Shown: positions 54,648 through 63,930 of the stretch, piece by piece | Layout: each line of letters begins with the position of its first letter | How positions within the stretch are numbered: the stretch's first letter is position 1 | Assembly (NCBI GenBank): GCA_003220345.1 | Contig: QHSC01000086.1 | Span: forward strand, 1-64,000 | Length of the DNA: 64,000 nucleotides | Source: Candidatus Rokuibacteriota bacterium | Lineage (GTDB): Bacteria > Methylomirabilota > Methylomirabilia > Rokubacteriales > CSP1-6 | Reading direction: 5' to 3' | Position numbers and translations under genes: made by a program | The notes under the pieces: generated by a model | What the model saw: only the letters and a program-made list of their open reading frames with translations | Database searches by the model: none | Told to the model about the DNA's origin: nothing

Positions 54648-54761
54648 TCAACCCTGGCGCTGTTTGTGGCGCGGGTTCTTGCAGATGATCCGGACGACGC
54701 CGCTGCGCCGCACGATCTTGCAGTGCTCGCAGCGCACCTTGATCGACGGTCGGACTTTCAT
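54648..54761 (-). CDS. rpmJ: Ribosomal protein L36
   Basis: 37 residues: begins [19 protein letters not shown] and ends [12 protein letters not shown]. The zinc ribbon Cys11-Cys14-Cys27-His32 is present (C+ type). It sits between infA and rpsM in the canonical place, with ATG 54761 seven bases after the infA stop. Confidence 0.97.
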   Translation of the reverse strand: MKVRPSIKVRCEHCKIVRRSGVVRIICKNPRHKQRQG

Positions 54762-54768
54762 GGAAACC

Positions 54769-54987
54769 TCACTTGAAGCGGTACGTGATCCGGCCGCGCG
54801 TCAGGTCGTACGGCGACAGCTCCACCTTGACCTTGTCGCCCGGCAGGATCCGGATGAAGTTCATGCGCATCTTTCCCGAGACGTGGGCCAGCACCTTGTG
54901 ACCGTTCTCCAGCTCCACGCGGAACATCGCGTTCGGCAACGGCTCCACCACCGTGCCCTCGACCTCGATCGCGTCTTCTTTTGGCAT
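54769..54987 (-). CDS. infA: Translation initiation factor IF-1
   Basis: 72-residue OB-fold factor that occupies the 30S A site during initiation. [72 protein letters not shown] is family-typical throughout in content and length, so only the key blocks ([34 protein letters not shown]) are needed to recognise it. Follows map by four bases. Confidence 0.97.
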   Translation of the reverse strand: MPKEDAIEVEGTVVEPLPNAMFRVELENGHKVLAHVSGKMRMNFIRILPGDKVKVELSPYDLTRGRITYRFK

Positions 54988-54991
54988 ATCC

Positions 54992-55747
54992 CTAGGCCGC
55001 GATTCTCGTGAGGATGTCGGGGCCGTCGTCGGTGATGGCGATGGTGTCCTCGAAGTGCGCGGCCAGGCTGCCGTCGGCGGTCACCGCCGTCCAGCGGTCG
55101 TCGAGCACCCGGACCTCCCACGACCCCAGGGTGATCATGGGCTCGATGGCCAGCACCATGCCGGCCTTGAGGGCCTGCCCGCGGCCGGGTTCCCCGAAAT
55201 TGGGCACCTGGGGCTCCTCGTGGAGGGCGCGGCCGATCCCGTGTCCCACGAAGGCGCGCACCACGCCGAAGCCGTGGCTCTCGCAGTGGCTCTGCACGGC
55301 GTGCGAGATGTCGCCGATCCGGTTGCCCACGCGACACTGGACGATCGCCTTGTCGAGGCTCTCCCGCGTGACGTCCAGGAGCTCCTGGACTCTCGCGGGG
55401 ACGGGCCCGACGGGCAGGGAGATCGCGCAGTCGGCGTAGTACCCCTCGACGATGCAGCCGAGGTCGAGCCCGATGATGTCGCCCTCCTTGAGCTTGCGCT
55501 TGGGCGACGGGATGCCGTGAACCACTTCCTCGTTGATCGAGGTGCAGACGGTGGCAGGGTAGCCGCGGTAGCCCTTGAAGGCCGACTGGGCCCCCTTCGA
55601 TAGGATGAAGGCTTCGACCTTGTCGTCGATCTCCTTGGTCGACACGCCCGCCCTCACGATCTCGCGGAGCAGCGCCTTGACCTCGGCGAGGATGCGGCCG
55701 GCCGCCCGCATGTGCTCGAGCTCGCGCGGCGACTTGAGGAGGATCAT
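54992..55747 (-). CDS. map: Methionine aminopeptidase, type I
   Basis: 251 residues; removes the N-terminal methionine from nascent proteins. Metal ligands are visible in [19 protein letters not shown] (Asp pair), [14 protein letters not shown] (His), VLAIEPMIT (Glu) and [11 protein letters not shown] (Glu). Residues [14 protein letters not shown] hold the catalytic His. Starts at ATG 55747 within the adk stop (ATGA), preceding infA as in many bacteria. Confidence 0.97.
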   Translation of the reverse strand: MILLKSPRELEHMRAAGRILAEVKALLREIVRAGVSTKEIDDKVEAFILSKGAQSAFKGYRGYPATVCTSINEEVVHGIPSPKRKLKEGDIIGLDLGCIVEGYYADCAISLPVGPVPARVQELLDVTRESLDKAIVQCRVGNRIGDISHAVQSHCESHGFGVVRAFVGHGIGRALHEEPQVPNFGEPGRGQALKAGMVLAIEPMITLGSWEVRVLDDRWTAVTADGSLAAHFEDTIAITDDGPDILTRIAA

Positions 55748-56406
55748 CGCGCCACCGGCTGGCCCACGGCCTTGCGAATCGCGCGGGCGACCTCGGCCAC
55801 GGGCCCTTCGCCCGAGATCTCGGCGAGGAGGTGGCGCTCGCGGTAGTAGTCCAGGAGCGGGGCCGTCTGCTTCTCGTAGACGTCCAGGCGGTTGGCCACC
55901 GTCGCCTCGCTGTCGTCCGGACGCTGGTAGAGCTCCCCGCCGCAGACGTCGCACTTCCCGGCCACCTTCGGAGGCGCCGAGACGAGCTGATAGGTGTGGC
56001 CGCACGTGCGGCAGACCCGCCGCCCCGTCAGGCGGCGGAGCAGCTCGGGGCGCGACACGTTGAAGTAGATCACCCGGTCGAGCGTGAGACTCTTTCGCGC
56101 GAAGAGGGCGTCGAGGGCCTGGGCCTGCGCCACCGTGCGCGGGAAGCCGTCGAGCACGCAGCCGGCCTTGGCGTCGGGCTGCTCGAGACGCTCGCCCACG
56201 AGCCCGATGACCACGTCGTCGGGGACGAGGCCGCCCGAGTCCATGTATCGCTTGGCCTCGAGCCCGAGGGACGTCTTGTCGGCCACGGCCTCGCGCAGCA
56301 TGTCGCCGGTGGCGACGTGGGGCACGCGCGACGACGCCGCAAGCTCTCGCGCCTGGGTGCCCTTGCCCGCGCCGGGCGGTCCGAGAAAGATGACGCGGAG
56401 ACTCAC
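55744..56406 (-). CDS. adk: Adenylate kinase, zinc-lid type
   Basis: 220 residues; interconverts ATP+AMP and 2 ADP. P-loop FLGPPGAGKGTQ, AMP region ATGDMLREAV, DGFPRTVAQAQALD, and a lid with CRTCGHTYQLVSAPPKVAGKC followed by CGG, giving a four-cysteine zinc site. Starts at GTG 56406 within the secY stop. The secY-adk-map order is canonical. Confidence 0.97.
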   Translation of the reverse strand: MSLRVIFLGPPGAGKGTQARELAASSRVPHVATGDMLREAVADKTSLGLEAKRYMDSGGLVPDDVVIGLVGERLEQPDAKAGCVLDGFPRTVAQAQALDALFARKSLTLDRVIYFNVSRPELLRRLTGRRVCRTCGHTYQLVSAPPKVAGKCDVCGGELYQRPDDSEATVANRLDVYEKQTAPLLDYYRERHLLAEISGEGPVAEVARAIRKAVGQPVAR

Positions 56407-57716
56407 GCCTGCGCCCGCGCCTTCTTGCGGAGGAAGCCTTCGTAGTTCCGCATGAGCAGGTGCGATTCCATCTGGCGCACGGTGTCCAGGGCCACTCCGA
56501 CCACGATGAGGAGGCTCGTGCCCCCGAAGTAGAAGGGGGTGTTGAACCAGCGGATCAGGAAGTCGGGGAGCACGGAGATCAGGGCCAGGAAGATCGCCCC
56601 CGGCAGGGTGATCCGCGTCAGCGTGCGGTCGATGTACTCCGCGGTCTTCTTGCCCGGTCGCACGCCGGGGATGAAGCCGCCGTACTTCTTCATGTTGTCC
56701 GCGAGGTCGATGGGGTTGAACACGATGGCGGTGTAGAAGTACGTGAAGAAGATGATGAGGGCGCAGTAGAGCGCCGTGTACATGGCGTGCCCGGGCGAGA
56801 GCGCTTCGGAGATGGCCTGCATCCACGGATGCTGGATGAAGCGGGTCAAGGTGGCCGGGAACAGGATGAGGGACGAGGCGAAGATGACGGGGATGACGCC
56901 CGCCGTGTTGATGCGCAGCGGGATGTGGGTGGACTGCCCCCCGTACATGCGGCGGCCGACCATGCGCTTGGCGTACTGGACAGGGATCTTGCGCTGCCCC
57001 TCCTGCATCACGATGACGGCCGCGGTCACGGCCACCATCATGAGGATGAGCCCGATGAAGACGAACAGCTTGAGCTCGCCCGTGGCGATCAGGGTGTAGG
57101 AGGAGATCACCGCCGAGGGCAGGCGGACCACGATGCCCGCGAAGATGATGAGCGAGATGCCGTTGCCGATGCCCTTCTCCGAGATCTGCTCGCCGAGCCA
57201 CATGATGAGGGCGGTGCCCGTGGTCAGGGTGAGCATGGTGAGGAGCCGGAAGCCCCAGCCCGGATCGGGGACGAGCGTGGCTCCGCTCGTGCTCCGCATT
57301 CCCTCGAGGCCGACGGCGATGCCGAAGGACTGCACGAGCGAGAGCACGATGGTGCCGTAGCGGGTGTACTGGGTGATCTTCTTCTTGCCCGCCTCGCCCT
57401 CCTTGGCCAGCCGCTCCAGGGCGGGAATGACCACGGTGAGGAGCTGGAGGATGATGGAGGCCGAGATGTACGGCATGATGCCGAGGGCGAACACGGTGAG
57501 CCGCCGCAGGTTGCCGCCCGAGAACAGATCGACCATGCCGAGCAGGGTGCCCTGCACCTGGTTGAAGAACTCGGCGAGGGCGGCGGCGTCGATGCCCGGC
57601 GTGGGCACGTGCGCGCCCAGGCGATAGGCGGCCAGGAGCCCCAGCGTCACCAGGACCCGGCGCTTGAGCTCGGGGATCTTGAAGATGTTCTGGAAGCTCT
57701 GCAGTCCTTCCATCAT
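56403..57716 (-). CDS. secY: Protein translocase subunit SecY
   Basis: 437 residues, ten predicted helices, the pore of the Sec translocon. Family blocks: RVLVTLGLLAAYRLGAHVPTPGID, LGIMPYISASIILQLL, GIVVRLPSA, the cytoplasmic VQYAKRMVGRRMYGGQSTHIPLRIN and NMKKYGGFIPGVRPGKKTAEYI. Start ATG 57716 overlaps the rplO stop. Confidence 0.97.
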   Translation of the reverse strand: MMEGLQSFQNIFKIPELKRRVLVTLGLLAAYRLGAHVPTPGIDAAALAEFFNQVQGTLLGMVDLFSGGNLRRLTVFALGIMPYISASIILQLLTVVIPALERLAKEGEAGKKKITQYTRYGTIVLSLVQSFGIAVGLEGMRSTSGATLVPDPGWGFRLLTMLTLTTGTALIMWLGEQISEKGIGNGISLIIFAGIVVRLPSAVISSYTLIATGELKLFVFIGLILMMVAVTAAVIVMQEGQRKIPVQYAKRMVGRRMYGGQSTHIPLRINTAGVIPVIFASSLILFPATLTRFIQHPWMQAISEALSPGHAMYTALYCALIIFFTYFYTAIVFNPIDLADNMKKYGGFIPGVRPGKKTAEYIDRTLTRITLPGAIFLALISVLPDFLIRWFNTPFYFGGTSLLIVVGVALDTVRQMESHLLMRNYEGFLRKKARAQA

Positions 57717-58189
57717 GAGGCGGGCCCCCCGGCTTTCGCGGACAGGACCTCGATCCGCCCGCCCGCCGCCTCGAGCTTCTGCTTCGCCGACTCGCTCACC
57801 CGGTGCACCTTGACGGTCAGGGCATGGCCGACCTCTCCGTCGCCCAGCACCTTGATGGCCCCCCGCTCCCCCCGCTTGACGAGCCCGGCTTCCACGAGGC
57901 CGTCGGGATCGACCACGCTGCCCGCCGCGAAGCGGGCGGCGAGGTCCTTCACGTTGACCACGGCGTACTCGGTCTTCCCGCCATGGGGAAGGAAACCGCG
58001 CTTGGGCAGACGCCGGTAGAGCGGCATCTGGCCGCCCTCGAAGCCGGGGCGCGAGCCTCCGCCGGAGCGGGCATTGAGACCCTTGTGGCCCTTGCCCGAC
58101 GTCTTGCCGGTGCCGGAGGCCGGGCCCCGGCCGAGACGCTTGCGCTTCTTGGTCGAGCCCTTGGCCGGCCGCAGATCTTCCAGTCTCAT
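57713..58189 (-). CDS. rplO: Ribosomal protein L15
   Basis: 158 residues. [37 protein letters not shown] and GFEGGQMPLYRRLPKRGF are diagnostic; the C-terminal half is the conserved L15/L18e-like domain. Its start overlaps the rpmD stop by four bases and its stop overlaps secY. Confidence 0.97.
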   Translation of the reverse strand: MRLEDLRPAKGSTKKRKRLGRGPASGTGKTSGKGHKGLNARSGGGSRPGFEGGQMPLYRRLPKRGFLPHGGKTEYAVVNVKDLAARFAAGSVVDPDGLVEAGLVKRGERGAIKVLGDGEVGHALTVKVHRVSESAKQKLEAAGGRIEVLSAKAGGPAS

Positions 58190-58371
58190 TTCGCCGTCTC
58201 CACCTGGAGGCAGAAGGGCACCGTGGCGATCATGCCGCGAATGGTCGGCGTGTCGTCGTGCTCGACCGTCTGGCGGATGTGACGCAGGCCGAGCGCCTTC
58301 ACCGTCGCCTCCTGGGTGGGAGACATTCCGATGATGCTCTTGACCAGCGTGATCTTGAGGCTCTTAGCCAC
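58186..58371 (-). CDS. rpmD: Ribosomal protein L30
   Basis: 61 residues, normal for bacterial L30: [42 protein letters not shown]. Start is GTG 58371 (VAKSLK), overlapping the end of rpsE by eight bases; the longer upstream frame is a shadow of rpsE. Confidence 0.96.
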   Translation of the reverse strand: MAKSLKITLVKSIIGMSPTQEATVKALGLRHIRQTVEHDDTPTIRGMIATVPFCLQVETAK

Positions 58372-58885
58372 CGGCGGCCTCCTGCCCGTCACCCTCGGTC
58401 GACTTCCGTCGCGCGTTGTACGTCCCTTGCAGCCGCTTGAGGCGGCGGAAGGCATCGATGGTCGCCTTGAGGACATTGTGCGGATTGTTTGTGCCGAGCG
58501 TCTTGGTCAGGATGTCCTGCACCCCGGCCGCCTCGAGCACGGGCCGAACGGCCCCGCCCGCGATGACCCCGGTGCCCTGCGAGGCGGGGCGCAGGAAAAC
58601 GCGCGCCGCCCCGAAGTGACCCGTGATCTCGCAGGGAATCGTCGTGTCCTTGAGCGGCACGAGGATCAGATCCTTCTTGGCGTGCTCGACCGACTTCCGG
58701 ATCGCCTCGGGCACCTCGCGGGCCTTGCCCAGTCCCACGCCCACGTGTCCCCGCCCATCCCCCACCACGACCAGCGCGGTGAAGGAGAATCGCCGGCCAC
58801 CCTTGACCACCTTGGCGACCCGGTTGATGGCGACCACCCGGTCCGTCAGGTCCAGCGCGCTTGCGTCTATCTTTGCCTCAGCCAC
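58364..58885 (-). CDS. rpsE: Ribosomal protein S5
   Basis: 173 residues. [52 protein letters not shown] shows the double-stranded RNA-binding S5 domain; the C-terminal domain has [39 protein letters not shown] 34-base spacer separates it from rplR, one of the larger gaps in the block. Confidence 0.97.
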   Translation of the reverse strand: MAEAKIDASALDLTDRVVAINRVAKVVKGGRRFSFTALVVVGDGRGHVGVGLGKAREVPEAIRKSVEHAKKDLILVPLKDTTIPCEITGHFGAARVFLRPASQGTGVIAGGAVRPVLEAAGVQDILTKTLGTNNPHNVLKATIDAFRRLKRLQGTYNARRKSTEGDGQEAAGG

Positions 58886-58919
58886 TCACGTCTCCTTTAA
58901 TAAATGATGCGCCCGATCG

Positions 58920-59288
58920 CTAGAAGGCCAGGCCGCCCGCGCGGGCCGCCTCGGCCAGCGCCTTGACGCGCCCGTGGTACTGATATCCGCCCCGGTCGAA
59001 CACGACCTGGCCGATGCCGCTCTGCTTTGCCTTTTGCGCGACGAGCTCGCCCACGATCTTGGCCGCGGCGACGTTGCCCCCGGATTTCGACTTGCCGCGG
59101 AAATCGGGCGAGCGGCTGTCCACGGAGACGAGGGTGCGTCCGCTCGTGTCGTCCACGACCTGGGCGTAGATGTGGTTGAGGCTCCGGAACACGGCGAGCC
59201 GCGGCCGCTCCGCGGTGCCCTTGACCTTCGTGCGCACCCGGAGGTGCCGGACCTTCCGCCCCTCGACCTTGGCCTCGCTCCGCATCAC
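58920..59288 (-). CDS. rplR: Ribosomal protein L18
   Basis: 122 residues, normal. [30 protein letters not shown] and [26 protein letters not shown] are typical 5S rRNA-binding L18 blocks. Start ATG 59288 overlaps the rplF stop. Confidence 0.97.
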   Translation of the reverse strand: MMRSEAKVEGRKVRHLRVRTKVKGTAERPRLAVFRSLNHIYAQVVDDTSGRTLVSVDSRSPDFRGKSKSGGNVAAAKIVGELVAQKAKQSGIGQVVFDRGGYQYHGRVKALAEAARAGGLAF

Positions 59289-59827
59289 TTCGCCCCCGCC
59301 TTCTTGCCCACTTTTCTCCGGATGTATTCATCAGCGTACTTGATGCCCTTGCCCTTGTAGGGGTCCGGCTTCCGCAGGGCGCGCAGCTTGGCCGCCGTCT
59401 GGCCGACGAGCGCCTTGTCGGCGCCCTTGAGCGTGATGGACACCTGCCGCTCGACCTCCGCCTGCACCCCCTCGGGGAGCGGGAAGATGATCGGGTGCGA
59501 GTAGCCGAGGGCGAGCTGCAGGTTCTTGCCCTGCAGCTGGCAGCGGTAGCCGATGCCCACGATCTCGAGCTTGCGCTCGAAGCCGTCCTTGACGCCGTGG
59601 ACCATGTTGGCGAGCAGCGAGCGCATCAGTCCGTGCAGCGCGCGGACCTGACGCTGGTCGGAGCTCCGTCCCACCGTCAGCACGTTCTGGTCCAGCGACA
59701 CGGAGAGCGCGTCGTGCACCGTCTGACTCAGCTTGCCCTTGGGCCCCTCCGCCTTGACGATCTGGCCGTCCACGGCGACCTTGACGCCCTGGGGGACGGG
59801 GATGGGCTTCTTGCCGATTCGAGACAT
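59285..59827 (-). CDS. rplF: Ribosomal protein L6
   Basis: 180 residues. [17 protein letters not shown] at the N-terminus fixes the start at ATG 59827; the frame stays open 24 bases upstream but without family sequence. Two L6 repeats and the C-terminal signature [23 protein letters not shown] are intact. Confidence 0.97.
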   Translation of the reverse strand: MSRIGKKPIPVPQGVKVAVDGQIVKAEGPKGKLSQTVHDALSVSLDQNVLTVGRSSDQRQVRALHGLMRSLLANMVHGVKDGFERKLEIVGIGYRCQLQGKNLQLALGYSHPIIFPLPEGVQAEVERQVSITLKGADKALVGQTAAKLRALRKPDPYKGKGIKYADEYIRRKVGKKAGAK

Positions 59828-59844
59828 GGCGTGCGCTCCTGTCG

Positions 59845-60243
59845 CTACCACACGTAGGCGAGGACTTCCCCGCCCAGCTTCTGCTTTTTCACGTCGCGGT
59901 CCGTCATCACCCCGCGGGAGGTGGACAGGATCACCACGCCCATGCCGCCGAGGATGGTGGGGATCTTGTCCTTGGCCACGTACACCCGCCGACCGGGCTT
60001 CGACACCCGCACGAGGCCCGAGATGATCCTCTCGTTGCCCGCGCCATACTTGAGGTACACGCGGAGCATTCCCTGCTTCTTGTCCTCGATGAGGCGGTAG
60101 TTCTTGATGAAGCCCTCGTCCTTCAGGATCTCGGCCAGCCGCACCTTGAGCTTGGAGGAGGGGATGTCCACCTTCTCGTGCTCGGCGCGGCTCGCGTTGC
60201 GGATGCGCGTGAGGAGATCGGCGATGGGATCGCTCATCGACAT
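59845..60243 (-). CDS. rpsH: Ribosomal protein S8
   Basis: 132 residues. [29 protein letters not shown] and the C-terminal [26 protein letters not shown] are diagnostic. ATG 60243; the third residue is also Met, so a start at 60237 is equally possible. Confidence 0.97.
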   Translation of the reverse strand: MSMSDPIADLLTRIRNASRAEHEKVDIPSSKLKVRLAEILKDEGFIKNYRLIEDKKQGMLRVYLKYGAGNERIISGLVRVSKPGRRVYVAKDKIPTILGGMGVVILSTSRGVMTDRDVKKQKLGGEVLAYVW

Positions 60244-60256
60244 GACGCCGCGCCTC

Positions 60257-60451
60257 CTACCAGCTCGCCTTGATCACGCCCGGCACCTCGCCCTTGAGGG
60301 CGAGCTCCCGGAAGCAGATCCGGCAGAGCTGGAACTTCCTGAGGAAGCCGCGCGGCCGCCCGCACAGCTTGCAGCGGCTGTAGACGCGCGACTTGAACTT
60401 CGAGGCCTTCTGCAGCCGCTCGGACTTCATGATGAGGGCGGTCTTCGCCAT
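60257..60451 (-). CDS. rpsN: Ribosomal protein S14, zinc-binding type Z
   Basis: 64 residues, the short S14 form. Cysteine pairs in [12 protein letters not shown] and [10 protein letters not shown] bind zinc (C+ type). The N-terminus [20 protein letters not shown] is complete. Lies between rplE and rpsH as usual. Confidence 0.97.
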   Translation of the reverse strand: MAKTALIMKSERLQKASKFKSRVYSRCKLCGRPRGFLRKFQLCRICFRELALKGEVPGVIKASW

Positions 60452-60454
60452 GCT

Positions 60455-61165
60455 TTAGGACTCCCTGAAGGGGACACCGAGGTGCGTGAGGAGGGCCTTG
60501 GCTTCCTCGTCCGTCCGCGCCGAGGTGACCATGACCACGTCCATGCCTCGCACCTTGTCCACCCTGTCGTACACGATCTCGGGAAAGATGACCTGCTCCT
60601 TGAGCCCGAGGGCGTAGTTGCCACGGCCGTCGAAGGCCTTGGGAGCCACGCCCTTGAAGTCGCGCACCCGCGGCAGCGCGATGTTGACGAGCCGGTCGAG
60701 GAACTCGTACATGCGCGCGCCGCGCAGGGTCACCTTGCACCCGATGGGCACGTTCTCGCGGAGCTTGAAGTTCGCGATCGACTTCTTGGCCCGCGTGATC
60801 ACCGGCTTCTGGCCGGTGATGGTCTGCAGGTCGGCCGTGGCGAAATCCAGGATCTTGGGATTCTCCTTGCCCTCGCCCACGCCCATGTTGATGACGATCT
60901 TCTCGAGGCGCGGCACCTGGAAGGGGTTGGTGTACCCCCGCTCCTTCATGAGGGCGGGGATGACCGCCGTCCTGAACCGGTCGCGGAGCCGCGGGGGAAC
61001 GTCGCCCGTCACGCGCGCGCGTGTCGCCACGGGGGCGGCGGCCGGCGCGGCCGCCGCGCCGCCCTTACCGCTCCGAGGCTTGCCGCCCGGCGCGGGCTTG
61101 CCGCCTTGCGGGGCCTTGCCGCCCTGCGGGGGCTTCGGCTTGCTCGCCTTGCTCTCGTCAGCCAT
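60455..61165 (-). CDS. rplE: Ribosomal protein L5 with N-terminal extension
   Basis: 236 residues against a usual 179. The L5 core starts at about residue 56 ([43 protein letters not shown]) and is complete to [20 protein letters not shown]. The extra N-terminus is low-complexity Gly/Pro/Lys/Ala with repeats [20 protein letters not shown] 61165 lies three bases from the rplX stop; no start with better Shine-Dalgarno was seen at the core boundary. Confidence 0.96.
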   Translation of the reverse strand: MADESKASKPKPPQGGKAPQGGKPAPGGKPRSGKGGAAAAPAAAPVATRARVTGDVPPRLRDRFRTAVIPALMKERGYTNPFQVPRLEKIVINMGVGEGKENPKILDFATADLQTITGQKPVITRAKKSIANFKLRENVPIGCKVTLRGARMYEFLDRLVNIALPRVRDFKGVAPKAFDGRGNYALGLKEQVIFPEIVYDRVDKVRGMDVVMVTSARTDEEAKALLTHLGVPFRES

Positions 61166-61168
61166 GGC

Positions 61169-61495
61169 TTACGCCTTGTCCATGATCTCGCCCGACCGGC
61201 GGGCGATCCGGGCCTTCTTGCCATCCGCGAGCTCGCGCACGCCGACCCGGGTGGGCTTGCTCGTCTGTGGATCCACCAGCATCACGTTGGACAGGTGGAT
61301 CGCCCCCTCGCGCTCGATGATGCCGCCCTGGCGCAGCTTCTGCGTCGGGCGCTGGTGCTTCTTGATCATGTTGATCTTCTCCACCACCACGCGGCCCTTT
61401 CCCGGCACCACGCGCAGGACCTTCCCGCGCTTACCGCGGTCCTTGCCCGCCACCACCACCACCGTGTCTCCCCTCCGCACGTGCGCCATGGCCAT
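61169..61495 (-). CDS. rplX: Ribosomal protein L24
   Basis: 108 residues. KOW motif [25 protein letters not shown] and [37 protein letters not shown] are typical. Start at 61495, where MAMAH may alternatively begin two residues later. Confidence 0.97.
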   Translation of the reverse strand: MAMAHVRRGDTVVVVAGKDRGKRGKVLRVVPGKGRVVVEKINMIKKHQRPTQKLRQGGIIEREGAIHLSNVMLVDPQTSKPTRVGVRELADGKKARIARRSGEIMDKA

Positions 61496-61505
61496 GGGCG
61501 TGTCC

Positions 61506-61874
61506 TCAGATCACTTCGGGAGCCAGAGAAATGATCTTCGTGAACTGTCGATCCCGCAACTCGCGGGCCACCGGCCCGAAGATGCGCGTGCCCACGGGGT
61601 TGTCATCCGTCTTGAGGAGAACGACGGCGTTGCGGTCGAAGCGGATGTAGGAGCCGTCCTTGCGGCCGACCTCCTTCACCGTGCGCACGACCACGGCCCG
61701 GGCCACCTCGCCCTTCTTCACCGTTCCGTCCGGCACCGCTTCCTTGACGGCGACGATCACGATGTCGCCGAGGGAGGCGTAGCGTTTGTTGGAGCCGCCC
61801 ATGACGCGGATGCACTGCGCCTTCTTGGCGCCGGAGTTGTCCGCGACGTCGAGCATGCTTCTCGGCTGGATCAT
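61506..61874 (-). CDS. rplN: Ribosomal protein L14
   Basis: 122 residues, standard. [57 protein letters not shown] and [14 protein letters not shown] match the family end to end. Confidence 0.98.
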   Translation of the reverse strand: MIQPRSMLDVADNSGAKKAQCIRVMGGSNKRYASLGDIVIVAVKEAVPDGTVKKGEVARAVVVRTVKEVGRKDGSYIRFDRNAVVLLKTDDNPVGTRIFGPVARELRDRQFTKIISLAPEVI

Positions 61875-61893
61875 GGCGCGCTCTCCCCGCTCC

Positions 61894-62142
61894 TCACGAC
61901 GCCCGGCTCAGGACCTGACGGATGCGCCACCGCTTCTCCTTCGACATCGGGCGCGTCTCCTCGATCAGGACCCGGTCACCGACCTTGGTCGCGTTCGTCT
62001 CGTCGTGGGCCTTGAGCCGCTTCGATCGGGTGATGACCCGCTCGTAGCGGGGGTGGCGATAGACGCGCTCGATCCTCACCACGCGCGTCTTCGTCATCTT
62101 GTCGCTCACCACCACGCCTTCCTTGGTCTTGATCTGCGACAC
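61894..62142 (-). CDS. rpsQ: Ribosomal protein S17
   Basis: 82 residues. [42 protein letters not shown] and [20 protein letters not shown] are the OB-fold S17 blocks. Start is GTG 62142, 15 bases after rpmC, with GGAGG upstream. Confidence 0.97.
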   Translation of the reverse strand: MSQIKTKEGVVVSDKMTKTRVVRIERVYRHPRYERVITRSKRLKAHDETNATKVGDRVLIEETRPMSKEKRWRIRQVLSRAS

Positions 62143-62157
62143 GAGGCTCCTCTCCTC

Positions 62158-62358
62158 CTAGCTCGCGCTCTTGAGCTGACGCTCGCGCTGCACCGTCTTG
62201 GCGCGCGCGAGATCTCGCTTGGCCTGCTGCACCCGCGAGGGGTTCTTGGCCACGCCCATGGACAGCTGGAAGCGGAGGTTGAAGAGCTCTTCCGTCAGCT
62301 CCTTGACCTTCTGCTCCAGGTCATCGCCGCTCATCTCCCTCCAGGTCTCCGCTTTCAT
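62158..62358 (-). CDS. rpmC: Ribosomal protein L29
   Basis: 66 residues. MKAETWREMSGDDLEQKVKELTEELFNLRFQ and the KNPSRVQQAKRDLARAKTVQRER helix are typical. No Shine-Dalgarno precedes ATG 62358; upstream is the hairpin element whose mini-ORF stop overlaps this start (ATGA), suggesting translational coupling. Confidence 0.97.
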   Translation of the reverse strand: MKAETWREMSGDDLEQKVKELTEELFNLRFQLSMGVAKNPSRVQQAKRDLARAKTVQRERQLKSAS

Positions 62359-62444
62359 GTTGTGTTCTGGGGGGGAGCGACCGCCGCTCCTCCCCCAGAC
62401 CCCCCCACCGGTTCGAAGTCGCCCGAATATCGGTAACTGCTCAT
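62355..62444 (-). CDS. Putative 29-residue mini-ORF between rplP and rpmC
   Basis: ATG 62444 to TGA overlapping the rpmC start. The peptide ends DFEPVGGSGGGAAVAPPQNTT, sharing VGGxGGGAxxxAPP and its reading frame with the two mini-ORFs in the trpE-trpG gap. Its core is three bases shorter, so the frame is kept. A still smaller ATG AGG CTG ACA TGA frame overlaps its start. Translation is not proven. Confidence 0.5.
   Translation of the reverse strand: MSSYRYSGDFEPVGGSGGGAAVAPPQNTT
62369..62410 (-). repeat. Third copy of the GC-rich hairpin element
   Basis: Read on the minus strand: GGTGGGGGGGTCTGGGGG, then AGGAGCG, a five-base loop and CGCTCCCCCCC. It is clearly related to the tandem copies at 46517-46682. 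The stem again contains GGAGG. It lies ten bases upstream of the rpmC start. Confidence 0.8.
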
Positions 62445-62480
62445 GTCAGCCTCATGGTCGCCGCAGCGCTCCGGCTCTGT

Positions 62481-62897
62481 CTAGAGTGCCCGGGTGCGGG
62501 ACACGAACTTGGTCTTGATGCCGATCTTCTGGGCGGCGAGCCGGAAGCCTTCCTTGGCCGTCACCTCGTCCACGCCCTCCATCTCGTACATGATGCGTCC
62601 CGGCTTGACCACGGCGACCCAGAACTCCGGATTGCCCTTGCCCTTGCCCATGCGCGTCTCCGCGGGCTTCTTCGTCACCGGCTTGTCCGGGAAGATGCGG
62701 ATGAAGATCTTGCCTCCGCGCTTCACCGAGCGCGCCAGCGACACGCGCGCCGCCTCGATCTGCCGGTTGGTCACCCAGCCCGGCTCGAGGGCCTTGAGCC
62801 CGAAGTCCCCGAAAGCCAGGGTGGAGCCGCGCTGGGCCTTGCCCCTCATGCGCCCGCGCTGGGCCTTCCGGTACTTGACGCGCTTCGGCATCAGCAT
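62481..62897 (-). CDS. rplP: Ribosomal protein L16
   Basis: 138 residues, normal. [88 protein letters not shown] is typical throughout; key blocks are [12 protein letters not shown] and [18 protein letters not shown]. It is followed by an unusually long 122-base gap before rpmC. Confidence 0.98.
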   Translation of the reverse strand: MLMPKRVKYRKAQRGRMRGKAQRGSTLAFGDFGLKALEPGWVTNRQIEAARVSLARSVKRGGKIFIRIFPDKPVTKKPAETRMGKGKGNPEFWVAVVKPGRIMYEMEGVDEVTAKEGFRLAAQKIGIKTKFVSRTRAL

Positions 62898-62903
62898 GAC
62901 GTC

Positions 62904-63554
62904 TTAGGCCTCCGCGATGGCGCGCTGGGCGGGGAGCACCTCGCCCTTGAAGATCCAGACCTTGACGCCGATGGCGCCATACGTGGTATGCGCCTCGGCC
63001 AGGCCGTAGTCGATGTCGGCGCGGATCGTGTGGAGCGGCACCCGCCCGTCGCGGTACCACTCGCGGCGGGCGATCTCGGCGCCGCCCAGCCGCCCCGCGC
63101 AGGCGATCCTGATCCCGTCCGCGCCCAGCCGCAGGGCGGAGGTGACCGCCTTCTTCATGGCGCGGCGGAAGGCCACCCGCTTCTGGAGCTGGAGGGCCAC
63201 GTTCTCGGCCACGAGCTGGGCGTCGAGCTCGGGATGCACCACTTCTTCGATGTTGAGGTAGACCTCCTTGGCCGTGCGCGTCTGGATCTCGTTCTTCAGC
63301 TTCTCGACCTCGGCGCCCTTGCGGCCGATGATGATGCCCGGCCGCGCCGTGAAGATGGTGATCCGCGCCCGGTTGGCCGAGCGCTCGATGTCGATCCGGG
63401 AGATGCCGGCGTGGTACAGCGAGGACTTGATGAAGCGCCGGATCTTGACGTCCTCGTGCAGCAGCCCGGCATAGCCCTTGGTGGCGAACCACCGCGAGCT
63501 CCACGTCCGCGTGGCGCCCAGCCGGAACCCGATCGGATGAGTCTTCTGCCCCAT
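62904..63554 (-). CDS. rpsC: Ribosomal protein S3
   Basis: 216 residues. [23 protein letters not shown], the KH domain with [22 protein letters not shown] and the C-terminal domain [13 protein letters not shown] are complete. Starts three bases after the rplV stop. Confidence 0.98.
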   Translation of the reverse strand: MGQKTHPIGFRLGATRTWSSRWFATKGYAGLLHEDVKIRRFIKSSLYHAGISRIDIERSANRARITIFTARPGIIIGRKGAEVEKLKNEIQTRTAKEVYLNIEEVVHPELDAQLVAENVALQLQKRVAFRRAMKKAVTSALRLGADGIRIACAGRLGGAEIARREWYRDGRVPLHTIRADIDYGLAEAHTTYGAIGVKVWIFKGEVLPAQRAIAEA

Positions 63555-63557
63555 TGG

Positions 63558-63923
63558 CTACCTCTGGGCGGCCCGCGAGGGTCGCGCCGGCTCGTCGGAA
63601 AGCTCGATCGTGAGATGGCTGGTCCGGTGCTTGACGAAGAAGGCCCGCCCCATGGCCCGGGGGGACACGCGCTTCATGGACGGCCCGCCGTCGGCCGTGG
63701 CCTTGGTCACGCGGAGATCGTCCAGATCGCGCACCTGGTGGTTGTGCTCGGCGTTCGCGATGGCCGAGCGCAGCACCTTCTCGATGAGGCGGCCGGCCGC
63801 CTTCGGCGTGAACTGCAGGGTGGCCAGGGCCTCCCCCACCGACTTGCCCCGGATGTGCTCGAGGACGAGCCGGGCCTTGGAGGCGGGGACACGGATATAG
63901 CGCGCGGTGGCGCGAGTCTTCAT
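63558..63923 (-). CDS. rplV: Ribosomal protein L22
   Basis: 121 residues. RYIRVPASKARLVLEHIRGKSVGEALATLQFTPKAAGRLIEKVLRSAIANAEHN is the L22 core and RAMGRAFFVKHRTSHLTIEL its exit-tunnel hairpin region. ATG 63923 lies seven bases from the end of rpsS. Confidence 0.98.
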   Translation of the reverse strand: MKTRATARYIRVPASKARLVLEHIRGKSVGEALATLQFTPKAAGRLIEKVLRSAIANAEHNHQVRDLDDLRVTKATADGGPSMKRVSPRAMGRAFFVKHRTSHLTIELSDEPARPSRAAQR

Positions 63924-63930
63924 GCCGTCC

